From contig NZ_LMIT01000010.1 of the NCBI RefSeq assembly GCF_001428825.1, forward strand, positions 363,256-427,255: a stretch of DNA of 64,000 bases. The letters are read 5' to 3'. A program made the position numbers and the translations under genes. The notes under the pieces were generated by a model. That model did not search any database. It had not been told where the DNA came from and worked only from the letters and a program-made list of their open reading frames with translations. This document shows positions 1 to 8,606 of this stretch, in pieces; within the stretch, counting starts at the first letter, position 1; each line of letters opens with the position of its first letter. Source of the stretch: Nocardioides sp. Root240 (GTDB taxonomy: Bacteria > Actinomycetota > Actinomycetes > Propionibacteriales > Nocardioidaceae).

Positions 1-46
1 CTTCGTCGTCCAAGCGTGAGTTTCACCGGCCGGCCGGTGAAACTCA
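1..46. repeat. palindromic element, copy 1 (cut by window edge)
   Basis: Positions 18-45 form a perfect 28-bp palindrome with core CCGGCCGGCCGG. Positions 1-23 match 8561-8583 with one difference; there they are the right half of a second palindrome. The window therefore begins inside the element. It ends on the stop codon of the carboxyltransferase gene and may act as its terminator. The second copy is at 8516-8595. Confidence 0.8.
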
Positions 47-1471
47 TTTGAGCCGCGCCGCGATCTCGGCGACCACGGCGCGGGCGAGGGTCTCGGGGGT
101 GTCCCCCTCGACCTCGGGTACGACGCCGTGGACGTCGCCCGAGGCGAGCAGGTCGAGCGCGCCGACCTTCTGCTCGGCCGCCATCTGCGCGGCCCGGGAC
201 GGGTCGCCGTGGACGATCACGCTGGCCCCCTCGGGAGGCAGCGGCGAGAGCCACGCGCGCTCGGTCGCGAGCACGGTCCGCGCGGGCAGCAGCGCGAGCG
301 CGCCGCCGCCGCAGCCCTGGCCGAGGATGACCGAGACCGTCGGGACGGTCATCGTGACCAGGCCGGCGATGCAGCGGGCGATCTCGCCGGCCATCGCGCC
401 CTCCTCGGCGGCCTGCGAGAGCTCGGCGCCGGGGGTGTCGACGACGGTCACGAGCGGCATGCCGAGCTCGGAGGCCAGCTCCATCGCGCGCCGGGCCTCG
501 CGCAGCGCGCCCGGCCCCATCGGGGTCGCGGGCGTCTGGCGGGAGCGGTCCTGGCCGACCAGCACGCAGGGCTGCCCGTCGAGCCGGGTGAGCGCGATCA
601 GGACCGAGTCGTCGCGCTCGCCCTCGTCGGTGCCCTTGAGCCGCAGGGTGCTGCTGGCGCCGTACCGCAGGAGGTCGCGGACCCCCACCCGCCCCGGGGC
701 ACGGGTCGCCTCGATGTCCTCCCAGACCGGGTGGTCGAGGGTCGTGCCCGGCACGACCGGCGTACGACGCTCGAGCGAGCCCGCCGAGGCCGGCGCGACG
801 AGGACGCCGAGGGCGTGGTCGACGAGCGCCGGCAGCTCCTCCGCGGGTACGACGGCATCGATCACGCCCTTCGCGGCCAGGTTCTCCGCCAGCTGCACCC
901 CCTCGGGGAACGGCCGGCCGTTGAGCGCCTCGTAGACCTTCGGGCCGAGGAAGCCGACGAGGGCGCCGGGCTCGGCGACGGTGACGTGGCCGAGCGAGCC
1001 CCACGACGCGTAGACGCCGCCGGTGGTGGGGTGGCGCAGGTGGACGAGGTACGGCAGCCCGGCGGCACGGTGCTCCATGAGGGCGCGCGAGATCTCGACC
1101 ATCTGGACGAAGGCCCGGGTGCCCTCCTGCATCCGGGTGCCGCCCGAGGAGGTGCTCGCGAGGACCGGCAGGCCCTCGACGGTGGCGCGTCGTACGGCGG
1201 CGGCGATCCGGTTCGCGGCGGCGATGCCGATCGAGCCGGCGAGGAAGCCGAACTCGTTGACCACGAAGGCCACCGGGCGGCCGCGCACGGTGCCCCGCCC
1301 GGTCAGCACGGACTCGTCGGTGCCGGCCCTCTCGGCCGCCGCCCGCAGCTCGGCCTGGTAGGCCTCGGCGTGCCCGCTGATGTCGACCGGGCGGTCCCAC
1401 GACTCGTAGGAGCCGTCGTCCAGGACCAGGTCGATCAGCTCGCGGGCGGTCCAGCGGCGGGGCGTGCTCAT
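44..1471 (-). CDS. AccD3-like fused acetyl/acyl-CoA carboxyltransferase
   Basis: This 475-aa protein joins the two carboxyltransferase halves that are separate AccD and AccA subunits in many bacteria. Residues about 1-225 resemble the beta half (STSSGGTRMQEG oxyanion region, HPTTGGVYASWG) and about 240-475 the alpha half (TPMGPGALREARRA, VDTPGAELSQAAEE, GQGCGGGALAL). No CxxC zinc ribbon is seen at the N-terminus, unlike E. coli AccD. The layout fits mycobacterial AccD3. It should move CO2 from biotin carrier protein to an acyl-CoA in the cytosol for fatty acid synthesis. The ATG at 1471 gives a natural N-terminus; the open frame runs further upstream without family similarity. The stop codon lies in a palindromic repeat. 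Confidence 0.88.
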   Translation of the reverse strand: MSTPRRWTARELIDLVLDDGSYESWDRPVDISGHAEAYQAELRAAAERAGTDESVLTGRGTVRGRPVAFVVNEFGFLAGSIGIAAANRIAAAVRRATVEGLPVLASTSSGGTRMQEGTRAFVQMVEISRALMEHRAAGLPYLVHLRHPTTGGVYASWGSLGHVTVAEPGALVGFLGPKVYEALNGRPFPEGVQLAENLAAKGVIDAVVPAEELPALVDHALGVLVAPASAGSLERRTPVVPGTTLDHPVWEDIEATRAPGRVGVRDLLRYGASSTLRLKGTDEGERDDSVLIALTRLDGQPCVLVGQDRSRQTPATPMGPGALREARRAMELASELGMPLVTVVDTPGAELSQAAEEGAMAGEIARCIAGLVTMTVPTVSVILGQGCGGGALALLPARTVLATERAWLSPLPPEGASVIVHGDPSRAAQMAAEQKVGALDLLASGDVHGVVPEVEGDTPETLARAVVAEIAARLK

Positions 1472-1528
1472 GGCTCGGAATCCAACCACGCGTCCCGCGC
1501 GGCCACGTCGGCAAGTTCTGCCAATCAA

Positions 1529-1534
1529 TAGGGT
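1529..1534 (+). promoter_or_regulatory. -10 box TAGGGT, leaderless promoter
   Basis: TAGGGT ends 6 nt before the GTG at 1541, and no ribosome binding site is present, so transcription should start at or next to the start codon. Confidence 0.55.
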
Positions 1535-1540
1535 GGGCGC

Positions 1541-2428
1541 GTGGCCACGAAACTGCTGCTGATCACCAACAGCGACGCCGGTACGGCGGACCAGGAGGCC
1601 GTCGACGCGGCGCTCGCCGTGCTTCGGGAGCGGACCGAGGTCGAGGTCCGCGGGACCTCCTCGCCCGAGGAGCTCGACGACGTGCTGGCCGGCGCGGGTG
1701 AGCGCACGGTCGTGGTGGCCGGCGGCGACGGGAGCATCCACGCAGTGGTCCAGGCGCTGCACACGCGCGGCGAGCTCGCCGGCCGGACGCTCGCGCTGAT
1801 CCCGCTCGGCACCGGCAACGACTTCGCCCGGACGCTGGGCCTGCCGCTCGACGCCGCCGAGGCCGCGCAGGTCGTGGTCGACGGGACCGCCCGGCCGACC
1901 GACCTGGTCGTCGACGAGGACGGGCAGGTCACCGTCAACAGCGTGCACCTGGGCGCCGGCGCCGAGGCCGGCAAGGCGGGCGCGCGGTGGAAGGAGCGGC
2001 TGGGCAAGGTCGGCTACCCGATCGGCGCGCTGCAGACCGCGCTCAACCCGCCGACCCTGCGGCTGCGGGTCGAGGTGGACGACGAGGTGGTGGCCGACCT
2101 CGACCAGCGGGTGCTGATGGTGGCGGTCGGCAACGGCGCCTCGGTCGGCGGCGGCACCGAGCTGACACCGGACGCCGAGCCGCACGACGGGCTGGTCGAC
2201 GTGCTCGTCGCGACGCCGGTGAAGCCGCTGGCGAAGCTCGGCTACGCCCTCCGGCTGCCCTTCGCACGGCACGGCGAGCACGACGACGTGGTGATCGTGC
2301 GCGGCAGCACGGTGCGGGTCGCCGGTACGCCGTTCGACTGCAACAGCGACGGGGAGATCGAGGGCCCGGTGTCCGCGCGCACGTGGCGGGTGCTCCCGGC
2401 GGCGTACACGATGATCGTGCCTCGCTGA
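1541..2428 (+). CDS. diacylglycerol/lipid kinase family protein
   Basis: This 295-aa protein belongs to the DAGK catalytic family (YegS/DgkB-like). The nucleotide-binding motif VVAGGDGSIHAVVQAL lies at about residues 59-74 and PLGTGNDFARTLGLP at about 87-101, both diagnostic. The C-terminal beta-rich half ends with the typical CNSDGEIEGP block. It probably phosphorylates diacylglycerol or a related lipid with ATP at the membrane, feeding phospholipid turnover; the exact substrate cannot be read from sequence. The GTG start follows a TAGGGT box by 6 nt. The lysyl-tRNA synthetase gene starts 22 nt downstream on the same strand but has its own -10 box. Confidence 0.9.
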   Translation: MATKLLLITNSDAGTADQEAVDAALAVLRERTEVEVRGTSSPEELDDVLAGAGERTVVVAGGDGSIHAVVQALHTRGELAGRTLALIPLGTGNDFARTLGLPLDAAEAAQVVVDGTARPTDLVVDEDGQVTVNSVHLGAGAEAGKAGARWKERLGKVGYPIGALQTALNPPTLRLRVEVDDEVVADLDQRVLMVAVGNGASVGGGTELTPDAEPHDGLVDVLVATPVKPLAKLGYALRLPFARHGEHDDVVIVRGSTVRVAGTPFDCNSDGEIEGPVSARTWRVLPAAYTMIVPR

Positions 2429-2436
2429 AACCCCAC

Positions 2437-2442
2437 TAGGCT
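2437..2442 (+). promoter_or_regulatory. -10 box TAGGCT, leaderless promoter
   Basis: TAGGCT ends 8 nt before the GTG at 2451; no Shine-Dalgarno sequence lies between. Confidence 0.5.
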
Positions 2443-2450
2443 TGCGCCTC

Positions 2451-4154
2451 GTGGCACGAGGACAGCAGAACCAGCAGGACCCCGCCGACTGGGTGACCCG
2501 GACCGCCGACCTGGCGCTGCGGCACGCCGAGCAGGTCAACGGCGGCACGCTGCCCGACCTCGTCACGTGCGCCTCCGGCATCAGCCCGTCCGGGCCGATC
2601 CACCTCGGCAACCTGCGCGAGTTCCTGACCGTGCACTTCGTGGCCGAGGAGATCCGCCGCCGCGGCATCAACGTGCGCCACCTGCAGAGCTGGGACGACT
2701 ACGACCGGTTCCGCAAGGTCCCGGCCGGCGTCGACACCGCCTGGAACGAGCACATCGGCCGCCCGCTGTCCGCCGTCCCCGACCCGACGGGCGAGTTCGC
2801 CAACTGGGGCGAGCGCTACAAGGCCCCGCTGCGGGCCGCGCTCGCCGACCTCGGCTGCGACATGGTCGAGGTCAACCAGACCGAGATATACCGCGCCGGC
2901 ACCTACCGCGAGCAGATCCTCACCGCGATCCGCAAGCGCGGCGAGATCGAGACCGTGATGTCCCGGTTCCGCACCAAGAAGTCGGAGTCGGTCGACGGGG
3001 AGGGCGCCGAGGGCGAGGAGTCCACGGCCGAGGAGGACGCGGGCCACGGCGCCAGCGAGGACCTCGCGCGTTTCCCCTACAAGCCCTACTGCCGCGGCTG
3101 CGGTCGCGACACGGTCACCCTCACGTCGTACGACGACGAGACCACCGACCTCGCCTACACCTGCGACACCTGCGGCGAGTCCTTCGTCACCAACGTCGCC
3201 ACCCAGGACGAGGGCAAGCTGGTCTGGAAGGTCGACTGGCCCATGCGCTGGACCTTCGAGGGCGTCCACTTCGAGCCGGGCGGCGTCGACCACGCGACGC
3301 CCGGGTCGTCGTACACGGTCGGCAAGGAGATCGTCGGCCCGATCTTCGGCGGCACCGCGCCGTCGTTCGTGGGCTACTCCTTCGTCGGCGTCGCCGGCAT
3401 GCCCAAGATGTCCTCGTCCAAGGGCGGCGTGCCGACCGCGGCCGAGGCGCTGCGCATCCTGGAAGCGCCGATCCTGCGCTGGCTCTACGTCCGCCGGCAG
3501 CCGAAGCAGGCGTTCAACGTCGACTTCGGCCAGGAGGTGCTGCGCCTCTACGACGAGTGGGACGCACTGACGAAGAAGGCCGCGATCCCGGAGAAGCGCG
3601 ACGCCGCCGTGCTGGCGTGGGAGCGGGCCTCGGCGACCTCGACCGCGGGCGCGCTGCCGACGCCGTCGGTCGTCGTACCGTTCCGGATGCTGTCGTCGGT
3701 CGCCGACGTCACGGCCGGCTCCCGCGAGATCACCGCCCGCACGGTCGGTGCGACCGAGGCCGACCTCGAGCCGCGCCTGACCAAGGCCGCCACCTGGATC
3801 ACCGCCTACGTCGACCCCGAGGACCGCACGACCGTGCGCGAGGAGGCCGACGCCGCGCGGCTGGCCGGCCTCGGCGAGGACGAGGAGCTGTGGCTGCGCC
3901 AGCTGCTCGACCGGCTGCCCGACTCCTTCGCCGACAGCGACGAGCTGACCACGCTGATCTACGGCGTGCCGAAGCTCGCCCGCGGCCTGGCCCTCGAGGA
4001 CGCCCCGACCGACGAGGTCAAGGCCGACCAGAAGGCCTTCTTCAAGCTGCTCTACGAGCTGCTGGTCGCCGCCGAGCGCGGCCCCCGGCTGCCCACCCTC
4101 TTCGCGGCCCTCGGCCCGGAGAAGGTGCGCGCGCTGCTCACGCCCCAGGGCTGA
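2451..4154 (+). CDS. lysS: class I lysine--tRNA ligase
   Basis: This 567-aa enzyme charges tRNA-Lys with lysine. It is the archaeal-type class I form, not the common bacterial class II form. The HIGH-like motif is PIHLGN (about residues 49-54) and the KMSKS equivalent is MPKMSSSKGG. Two CxxC pairs (CRGCG and CDTCG) lie in a metal-binding insertion near residues 215-245. An acidic linker rich in E precedes the zinc region (about 185-205). The C-terminal half is helical, as expected for the anticodon-binding domain. I chose GTG 2451 over TTG 2442 because 2442 overlaps the -10 box. Class I LysRS occurs in some actinobacteria, including Streptomyces and relatives. Confidence 0.9.
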   Translation: MARGQQNQQDPADWVTRTADLALRHAEQVNGGTLPDLVTCASGISPSGPIHLGNLREFLTVHFVAEEIRRRGINVRHLQSWDDYDRFRKVPAGVDTAWNEHIGRPLSAVPDPTGEFANWGERYKAPLRAALADLGCDMVEVNQTEIYRAGTYREQILTAIRKRGEIETVMSRFRTKKSESVDGEGAEGEESTAEEDAGHGASEDLARFPYKPYCRGCGRDTVTLTSYDDETTDLAYTCDTCGESFVTNVATQDEGKLVWKVDWPMRWTFEGVHFEPGGVDHATPGSSYTVGKEIVGPIFGGTAPSFVGYSFVGVAGMPKMSSSKGGVPTAAEALRILEAPILRWLYVRRQPKQAFNVDFGQEVLRLYDEWDALTKKAAIPEKRDAAVLAWERASATSTAGALPTPSVVVPFRMLSSVADVTAGSREITARTVGATEADLEPRLTKAATWITAYVDPEDRTTVREEADAARLAGLGEDEELWLRQLLDRLPDSFADSDELTTLIYGVPKLARGLALEDAPTDEVKADQKAFFKLLYELLVAAERGPRLPTLFAALGPEKVRALLTPQG

Positions 4155-4273
4155 CGGCGGCGCCGGCGGGTACCTCCCGTACGGCGCGACGGGCAAACAA
4201 ATCTCCGAAATCGCGTGATGAACGACCACGCGCTGCGTCCGGACAGGTGTACGTCTCGGACAAGGAGATCACC

Positions 4274-4447
4274 ATGACCACCTCTTCGCTCACCCACAAG
4301 CACCGTGCGACGGAGCCGCTCCCGCCCGCGGAGCGACCCACGGCCACCCGTGCCCACCGCGCCCACCGGGCGACGGACCTGCCGATCGCCGCGGTGCTCG
4401 GCATCCTGCTGGTGCTGATCGCCGTCTACTTCAGCCTGCGGGGCTGA
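4274..4447 (+). CDS. small single-pass membrane protein
   Basis: This 57-aa protein follows a strong Shine-Dalgarno (AAGGAG, 8 nt before the ATG). Residues 1-35 are hydrophilic and rich in T, H, R and P; residues about 37-53 form one hydrophobic helix (IAAVLGILLVLIAVYF), followed by SLRG. The expected topology is N-in with almost nothing outside. I do not recognise the family. Codon bias at third positions and the good ribosome site support it being real. It starts 120 bp after the LysRS stop, and another tiny hydrophobic ORF begins 1 nt after its stop. Confidence 0.6.
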   Translation: MTTSSLTHKHRATEPLPPAERPTATRAHRAHRATDLPIAAVLGILLVLIAVYFSLRG

Positions 4448-4448
4448 G

Positions 4449-4529
4449 GTGAAGATCTGGCTGCCGTCGCTGGGCGCCGTGGTCGCGACGCTGGTGATCG
4501 ACCCGCTGCGGCGGGCCGCCCGGCGCTGA
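4449..4529 (+). CDS. putative 26-aa hydrophobic micropeptide
   Basis: A GTG one nucleotide after the previous stop opens a 26-codon frame with a short hydrophobic helix (WLPSLGAVVATLVI) and a basic tail ending RRAARR. The sequence AGGTG overlapping the previous stop suggests translational coupling. It is so short that chance cannot be excluded; the hydrophobic plus basic-tail pattern and third-position GC are the only support. Confidence 0.3.
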   Translation: MKIWLPSLGAVVATLVIDPLRRAARR

Positions 4530-4558
4530 CCAGCGCCGACCGGCGCCGGCGAGCGGCC

Positions 4559-4981
4559 TCAGCCGAGCAGCTCGTCGTACGCCGTCGGGCTGGAGTCGCG
4601 CAGGAACGCCGAGCAACGCTCCCACTCGTCGGTCTCGCCGATGGCGCGCGCCGAGATCGCGAGCAGGCCGAGGGCACGCAGGAAGCCACGGTTGGGCTCG
4701 TGCTCCCACGGCACCGGGCCGTTGCCCTTCCAGCCGTTGCGGCGCAGCAGGTCGAGCGAGCGGTGGTAGCCGACGCGGGAGTAGGCGTAGACCGTCACGT
4801 CGTCGGCGCCACCGTCGCGGGCCTGCTCGGCCAGGGTCGCCCAGGCGAGCGGTGAGGCCGGCAGGCGTCGTACGACGGCGGCGGGCGTCTCGCCAGCGGC
4901 GAGCAGCTCGGCAGCCGGGTCGACGGGCAGGTGGGTGGGCGGGGGGCCGGCCATCAGGTCGGCGCCGGGGGTGAGGCTCAT
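4559..4981 (-). CDS. DUF3151 family protein
   Basis: This 140-aa cytosolic protein has the DUF3151 pattern found across actinobacteria: a Pro-rich start (PPPTHLPVDPAAELLAAG), the block ASPLAWATLAEQA, and YAYSRVGYHRSLDLLRRNGWKG in the centre. Its function is not known to me. There is no signal peptide or membrane segment. The ATG at 4981 is preceded by GACAAT 6 nt away on the minus strand, fitting a leaderless transcript. It is divergent from the exporter gene starting near 5039, with about 57 bp shared between them. Confidence 0.8.
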   Translation of the reverse strand: MSLTPGADLMAGPPPTHLPVDPAAELLAAGETPAAVVRRLPASPLAWATLAEQARDGGADDVTVYAYSRVGYHRSLDLLRRNGWKGNGPVPWEHEPNRGFLRALGLLAISARAIGETDEWERCSAFLRDSSPTAYDELLG

Positions 4982-4987
4982 GGCCCC

Positions 4988-4993
4988 ATTGTC
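4988..4993 (-). promoter_or_regulatory. -10 box GACAAT, leaderless promoter
   Basis: Read on the minus strand, GACAAT ends 6 nt before the ATG at 4981 of the DUF3151 gene. Confidence 0.45.
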
Positions 4994-5038
4994 CCCATCG
5001 GGGAACACGATGTCGGCGGGAGGGTGTTGACTCGCTTC

Positions 5039-6511
5039 GTGACCCAGAGCGCACCCCCCACCTCGACCCAGACCGAGGTCAGCAACCCGTGGCCGGCCCT
5101 GTGGGCCCTGGTCATCGGGTTCTTCATGATCCTGGTCGACCTGACCATCGTGACCGTCGCGACGCCGACGATCATCGAGGACCTCGACGCGTCGGTGAAC
5201 GACGTCGTCTGGGTCACCAGCGGCTACATGCTCGCCTATGCCGTGCCCGTGCTGATCATGGGACGCCTCGGAGACCGGTTCGGGTCGAAGAACCTGTACC
5301 TCGTCGGCCTGACCGTCTTCACGCTCGCCTCCCTGTGGTGCGGGCTGACGAGCACCGTCGAGGCGCTGATCCTGGCGCGCGTGGTGCAGGGCTTCGGCGC
5401 GTCGATGATGACGCCGCAGACCATGGCGATCATCACCAGGATCTTCCCGCCGGCCTCCCGTGGCAGCGCGATGGCCGTGTGGGGCGCGACCGCCGGCGTG
5501 GCGATGGTGGTCGGCCCGATCCTCGGCGGCCTGCTCACCGACGGCCTCGGCTGGGAGTGGATCTTCTTCGTCAACATCCCGTTCGGCATCATCGCCTTCA
5601 CGATGGCGTGGCGCCTGGTGCCGGCGCTGCCCACGCACGCCCACCGCTTCGACTGGCTCGGCGTCGCGCTGTCCGGGGCCGCCATGTTCCTGCTCTGCTT
5701 CGGCATCCAGGAGGGACACCAGGAGGACTGGGCCGGCTGGATCATCGCGATGATCACCGGCGGCCTGGTGCTCTTCGTCGTCTTCGTCGTCTGGCAGCGC
5801 CTCAACCGTGCCGAGCCGCTGGTCCCGCTGAGCCTGTTCAAGGACCGCAACTTCTCGGTGTCCAACGTGGCGATCGCGTGCATGGGCTCGATCGCGGCGG
5901 CCTTCGGCTTCCCGCTGATGCTCTTCGCCCAGGCGGTGCGCGGCTACAGCCCGACCGAGGCGGCGCTGCTGATGCTGCCCATGGCCGTGATGTCGATCTT
6001 CCTCGCCCAGCCGATCGGCAAGCTCACCGACCGGGTGCACCCGCGCTCGGTGACCGGGGCCGGCTTCGGCATCAGCCTGGTCGGCTTCCTGCTGCTGCTG
6101 TGGCGCCTCGAGCCCGACGTCGCGATCTGGGAGATCGGTCTCGCGATGGCGATCATCGGCATCGGAAACGCGGCCATCTGGGCACCGACCGCGGCGACCG
6201 CCAACCGCAACCTGCCGATGCAGCTCGCGGGCGCCGGCGCGGGCGTCTACAACGCCACCCGCCAGGTCGGCTCCGTGCTCGGTGCGGCGGCGATCGCGGT
6301 GCTGATGGACAGCCGGCTCGCCCACTTCCTCCCCGGGGCCGCGGCCCACGGCGACGCGGGTGCGGCCAAGATCGCCGATCCCCACGCCGCCGAGCTGTTC
6401 AGCAGGGCGATGCAGGACTCGCTGTGGTTGCCCGCGGCGATGTACGCCGTCGGCCTGGTCGCGGTGATGTTCTACGAGGCGCCGAAGCACGCAGGGTACG
6501 GCGGCCACTGA
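5039..6511 (+). CDS. DHA2 family MFS drug exporter
   Basis: This roughly 490-aa membrane protein is a major facilitator of the EmrB/QacA (DHA2, 14-helix) type. Visible signatures are LVDLTIVTVATPTIIEDL in helix 1, the loop motif GRLGDRFGSKNLYLVG (motif A), ARVVQGFGASMMTPQTMAII (motif B) and GPILGGLLTDGLGWEWIFFVN (motif C), which marks antiporters. It should expel a drug or metabolite in exchange for protons; the substrate is unknown. The start is uncertain: GTG 5039 gives MTQSAPP, while GTG 5024 and TTG 5027 lie closer to the GGGAGG at about 5018-5023. It converges with the acyltransferase gene, 10 bp apart. Confidence 0.9.
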   Translation: MTQSAPPTSTQTEVSNPWPALWALVIGFFMILVDLTIVTVATPTIIEDLDASVNDVVWVTSGYMLAYAVPVLIMGRLGDRFGSKNLYLVGLTVFTLASLWCGLTSTVEALILARVVQGFGASMMTPQTMAIITRIFPPASRGSAMAVWGATAGVAMVVGPILGGLLTDGLGWEWIFFVNIPFGIIAFTMAWRLVPALPTHAHRFDWLGVALSGAAMFLLCFGIQEGHQEDWAGWIIAMITGGLVLFVVFVVWQRLNRAEPLVPLSLFKDRNFSVSNVAIACMGSIAAAFGFPLMLFAQAVRGYSPTEAALLMLPMAVMSIFLAQPIGKLTDRVHPRSVTGAGFGISLVGFLLLLWRLEPDVAIWEIGLAMAIIGIGNAAIWAPTAATANRNLPMQLAGAGAGVYNATRQVGSVLGAAAIAVLMDSRLAHFLPGAAAHGDAGAAKIADPHAAELFSRAMQDSLWLPAAMYAVGLVAVMFYEAPKHAGYGGH

Positions 6512-6521
6512 GCCTCGGCGT

Positions 6522-8606
6522 TCACCGATCGGTCCGGTCGAGCTGGTCGATGACCGCCTGCTCGACCGGGCCGCCCTTGCGGAGCGTCCAGGTGCGGGTC
6601 ATGTGGTGCGGGTCGCGGTAGACCAGCACGTGCCCCTGCACCACCGGGCAGACGTCGTCCGGGCACAGCAGGTCGGCGACGTCGACGTACGCGAAGTGCT
6701 CGAGCTGCTCGAGGCCGGCGAGGCCGCGCGGCTCGTCGTCGGCGTAGAACCTGCTCCGCGGCCGGGCGCACGCGTCGATCCCCTTCGTCTCGACGCACAC
6801 GGGCGGGTCGAAGGGGAAGCGCGGGTTGTCGCGGATGCCGAGGACCGGGATGCCGGCGGCGTCGAGGGCCTCGAAGTAGGTGCGGTACGCCGGGAGCACC
6901 TCGTCGTGGTCGCCGATCTGGCGGCTCGCCGTCGTCACCACCAGGTCCGGCTCGAGGGCGAGCACCTTGTCGAGCGCACGCGCCGCCCACTCCGAGCAGG
7001 ACGGCAGCAGCTCGAAGCCGAGGGCGTCGATGTCGGCGAACAGGCAGCCGCTCTTCGTCATCGTCAGGACCCGGGCGTCGAGCCCCACGGCCGCCCGACG
7101 GACCACGTCGATCCACTGTGCCGAGTGCGAGCCGCCGACGACCACGATGGTGCGGCTGCCGTCGGGCACGCCCGACTCGCAGACGATGACCTCGGCCCGG
7201 TCCGCGACCTGGTGGCACCCGTTGTCGTAGACGTCGACGAGGTCGAGGCGGGCGGCGGAGGGTGCCGGCACCAGCTCGTCGGCGCCGAGGTCGCTGAGGT
7301 CGCCGCCGGCCGCCGCCCGCTCGGCGCGCGCCCGGGCGGCGTCCTGCCGCTCGTCGAGCACGTGCTGCCAGTACGACAGGGCGGCGTACGCCGGGGCGAC
7401 CAGCAGGGCCACCACGACGAGGGTGGCGACGGCGGAGCCCTGGAGCCGCTTCCACTCACGCACGGGCGTCTCGACGAACCGGGTCGTCACGTGGGCGAGG
7501 ACCGCCGACAGGACGAGGATCGCGAGGCCGCCCCGGACGCCCGGGTCGTGCCCGGACCAGCCCCGATAGGTCACCAGGATCGGCCAGTGCCACAGGTAGA
7601 ACGCGAAGGAGGCGTGGCCGAACCAGGCCAGCGGTCCCCTGCTCAGCACCACGGGTGCGGCACCGCTCGCGCTGCTCACCATGATCAGCACCGCGGCCGT
7701 CACGGGCACCAGCGCCACCCAGCCGGGGAACAGCGTCGAGACGTCGAGTGTCGCGCCGAGGACGACGAGCACGCCGAGACCGACCCATCCGAGCGCGTTG
7801 GCGACCACCTTGTCGGCCAGGCCGCGCCTCATCACGAGGAAGAGCACCGCACCCGCGACGAGCTCCCAGTACCGCGTGAAGGTGCTGAAGTACGCCGCCG
7901 GCTGGTCCACCGCGGTGTACCAGACCGAGAAGGCGAAGGAGGCGAGCAGCACGACGAGGAGGGCCACGGTCGTCGCGTGCGTGCCGCGCCGGCCCAACCA
8001 TGCCGCGAGCGACGTCGCGAGCAGGAGCACGACGGGAAGGGTCAGGTAGATCTGCACCTGCAGCGAGAGCGCCCAGAACTGCTGGAACGGCGAGGGCGCG
8101 ATGTCCTGCTGCAGGTAGTCGGCGCCGGAGGCGATGAGCTGCTGGTTCTCGTGGTGGAGGAGCGCCGCGAAGCCGTGCGGGAGCGTGTACTCCCAGGTGC
8201 TCTCCGGGAGGAAGAGCATCCCCGCCACGACGGTGCCGGTGATGACGACGACGGCCGACGGCGTGATCCGCCGCAGGGTGCGCATCCAGTAGGCCACCAC
8301 CAGCGCCACCCGCTCGCGCGTCGACGCGGCGGTCCGCATCCGCAGCAGCGACTTGGCGGCGAAGTACCCCGCCACCACGAAGAAGACGTCCACGCCGCCG
8401 GACACCCGGTGGAACCAGATGTGGTAGATCGCGACCAGCAGCGCCGCGACGGTGCGCAGCCCCTGCACGCCGCCGAGGTACGACGGCAGCGGGCTGTCGG
8501 GGACCGCGGCGACGGGAGTTTCACCGGCCGGCCGGTGAAACTCATGCCTGGACGACGAAGCTTCGTCGTCCAGGCGTGAGTTTCGTCGTCCAGGGTCGTC
8601 GGTCAC
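6522..8606 (-). CDS. acyltransferase-3/SGNH fusion protein
   Basis: This up to 694-aa membrane protein is of the OafA/YrhL type. About residues 40-400 form the acyltransferase-3 domain with ten or so helices (GLRTVAALLVAIYHIWFHR with the key His, then DVFFVVAGYF, YWMRTLRRITP). The C-terminal third is an SGNH hydrolase-like domain (VVVGGSHSAQW near the start; DPHHMTRT near the end supplies Asp and His). Such proteins O-acylate cell-surface glycans or lipids. The only in-frame start before the conserved region is GTG 8606, which overlaps the ilvA stop as GTGA. From there the first ~30 residues are encoded by the palindromic repeat at 8516-8595. A later GTG at 8468 would drop part of the first motif. 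Confidence 0.85.
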   Translation of the reverse strand: MTDDPGRRNSRLDDEASSSRHEFHRPAGETPVAAVPDSPLPSYLGGVQGLRTVAALLVAIYHIWFHRVSGGVDVFFVVAGYFAAKSLLRMRTAASTRERVALVVAYWMRTLRRITPSAVVVITGTVVAGMLFLPESTWEYTLPHGFAALLHHENQQLIASGADYLQQDIAPSPFQQFWALSLQVQIYLTLPVVLLLATSLAAWLGRRGTHATTVALLVVLLASFAFSVWYTAVDQPAAYFSTFTRYWELVAGAVLFLVMRRGLADKVVANALGWVGLGVLVVLGATLDVSTLFPGWVALVPVTAAVLIMVSSASGAAPVVLSRGPLAWFGHASFAFYLWHWPILVTYRGWSGHDPGVRGGLAILVLSAVLAHVTTRFVETPVREWKRLQGSAVATLVVVALLVAPAYAALSYWQHVLDERQDAARARAERAAAGGDLSDLGADELVPAPSAARLDLVDVYDNGCHQVADRAEVIVCESGVPDGSRTIVVVGGSHSAQWIDVVRRAAVGLDARVLTMTKSGCLFADIDALGFELLPSCSEWAARALDKVLALEPDLVVTTASRQIGDHDEVLPAYRTYFEALDAAGIPVLGIRDNPRFPFDPPVCVETKGIDACARPRSRFYADDEPRGLAGLEQLEHFAYVDVADLLCPDDVCPVVQGHVLVYRDPHHMTRTWTLRKGGPVEQAVIDQLDRTDR
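8516..8595. repeat. palindromic element, copy 2
   Basis: Palindrome A (8516-8543) is perfect over 28 bp and identical to 18-45. Palindrome B (8538-8583) is 46 bp with one mismatch, centred on AAGCTT at 8558-8563. The two share GAAACTC. A third fragment, CGTCGTCCAGG, repeats at 8584-8594. The block sits between the ilvA stop and the conserved start of the acyltransferase, inside the open frame of the latter. Confidence 0.85.

Noticed and set aside
2436..4229. Long minus-strand frame opposite the LysRS gene
   Set aside because: It is an antisense shadow with Arg/Gly/His-rich low-complexity protein and no family motif; LysRS motifs are on the plus strand.
8468..8545. ATG 8545 as the acyltransferase start
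   Set aside because: It is in another reading frame (MSFTGRPVKL) that does not lead into the conserved domain.
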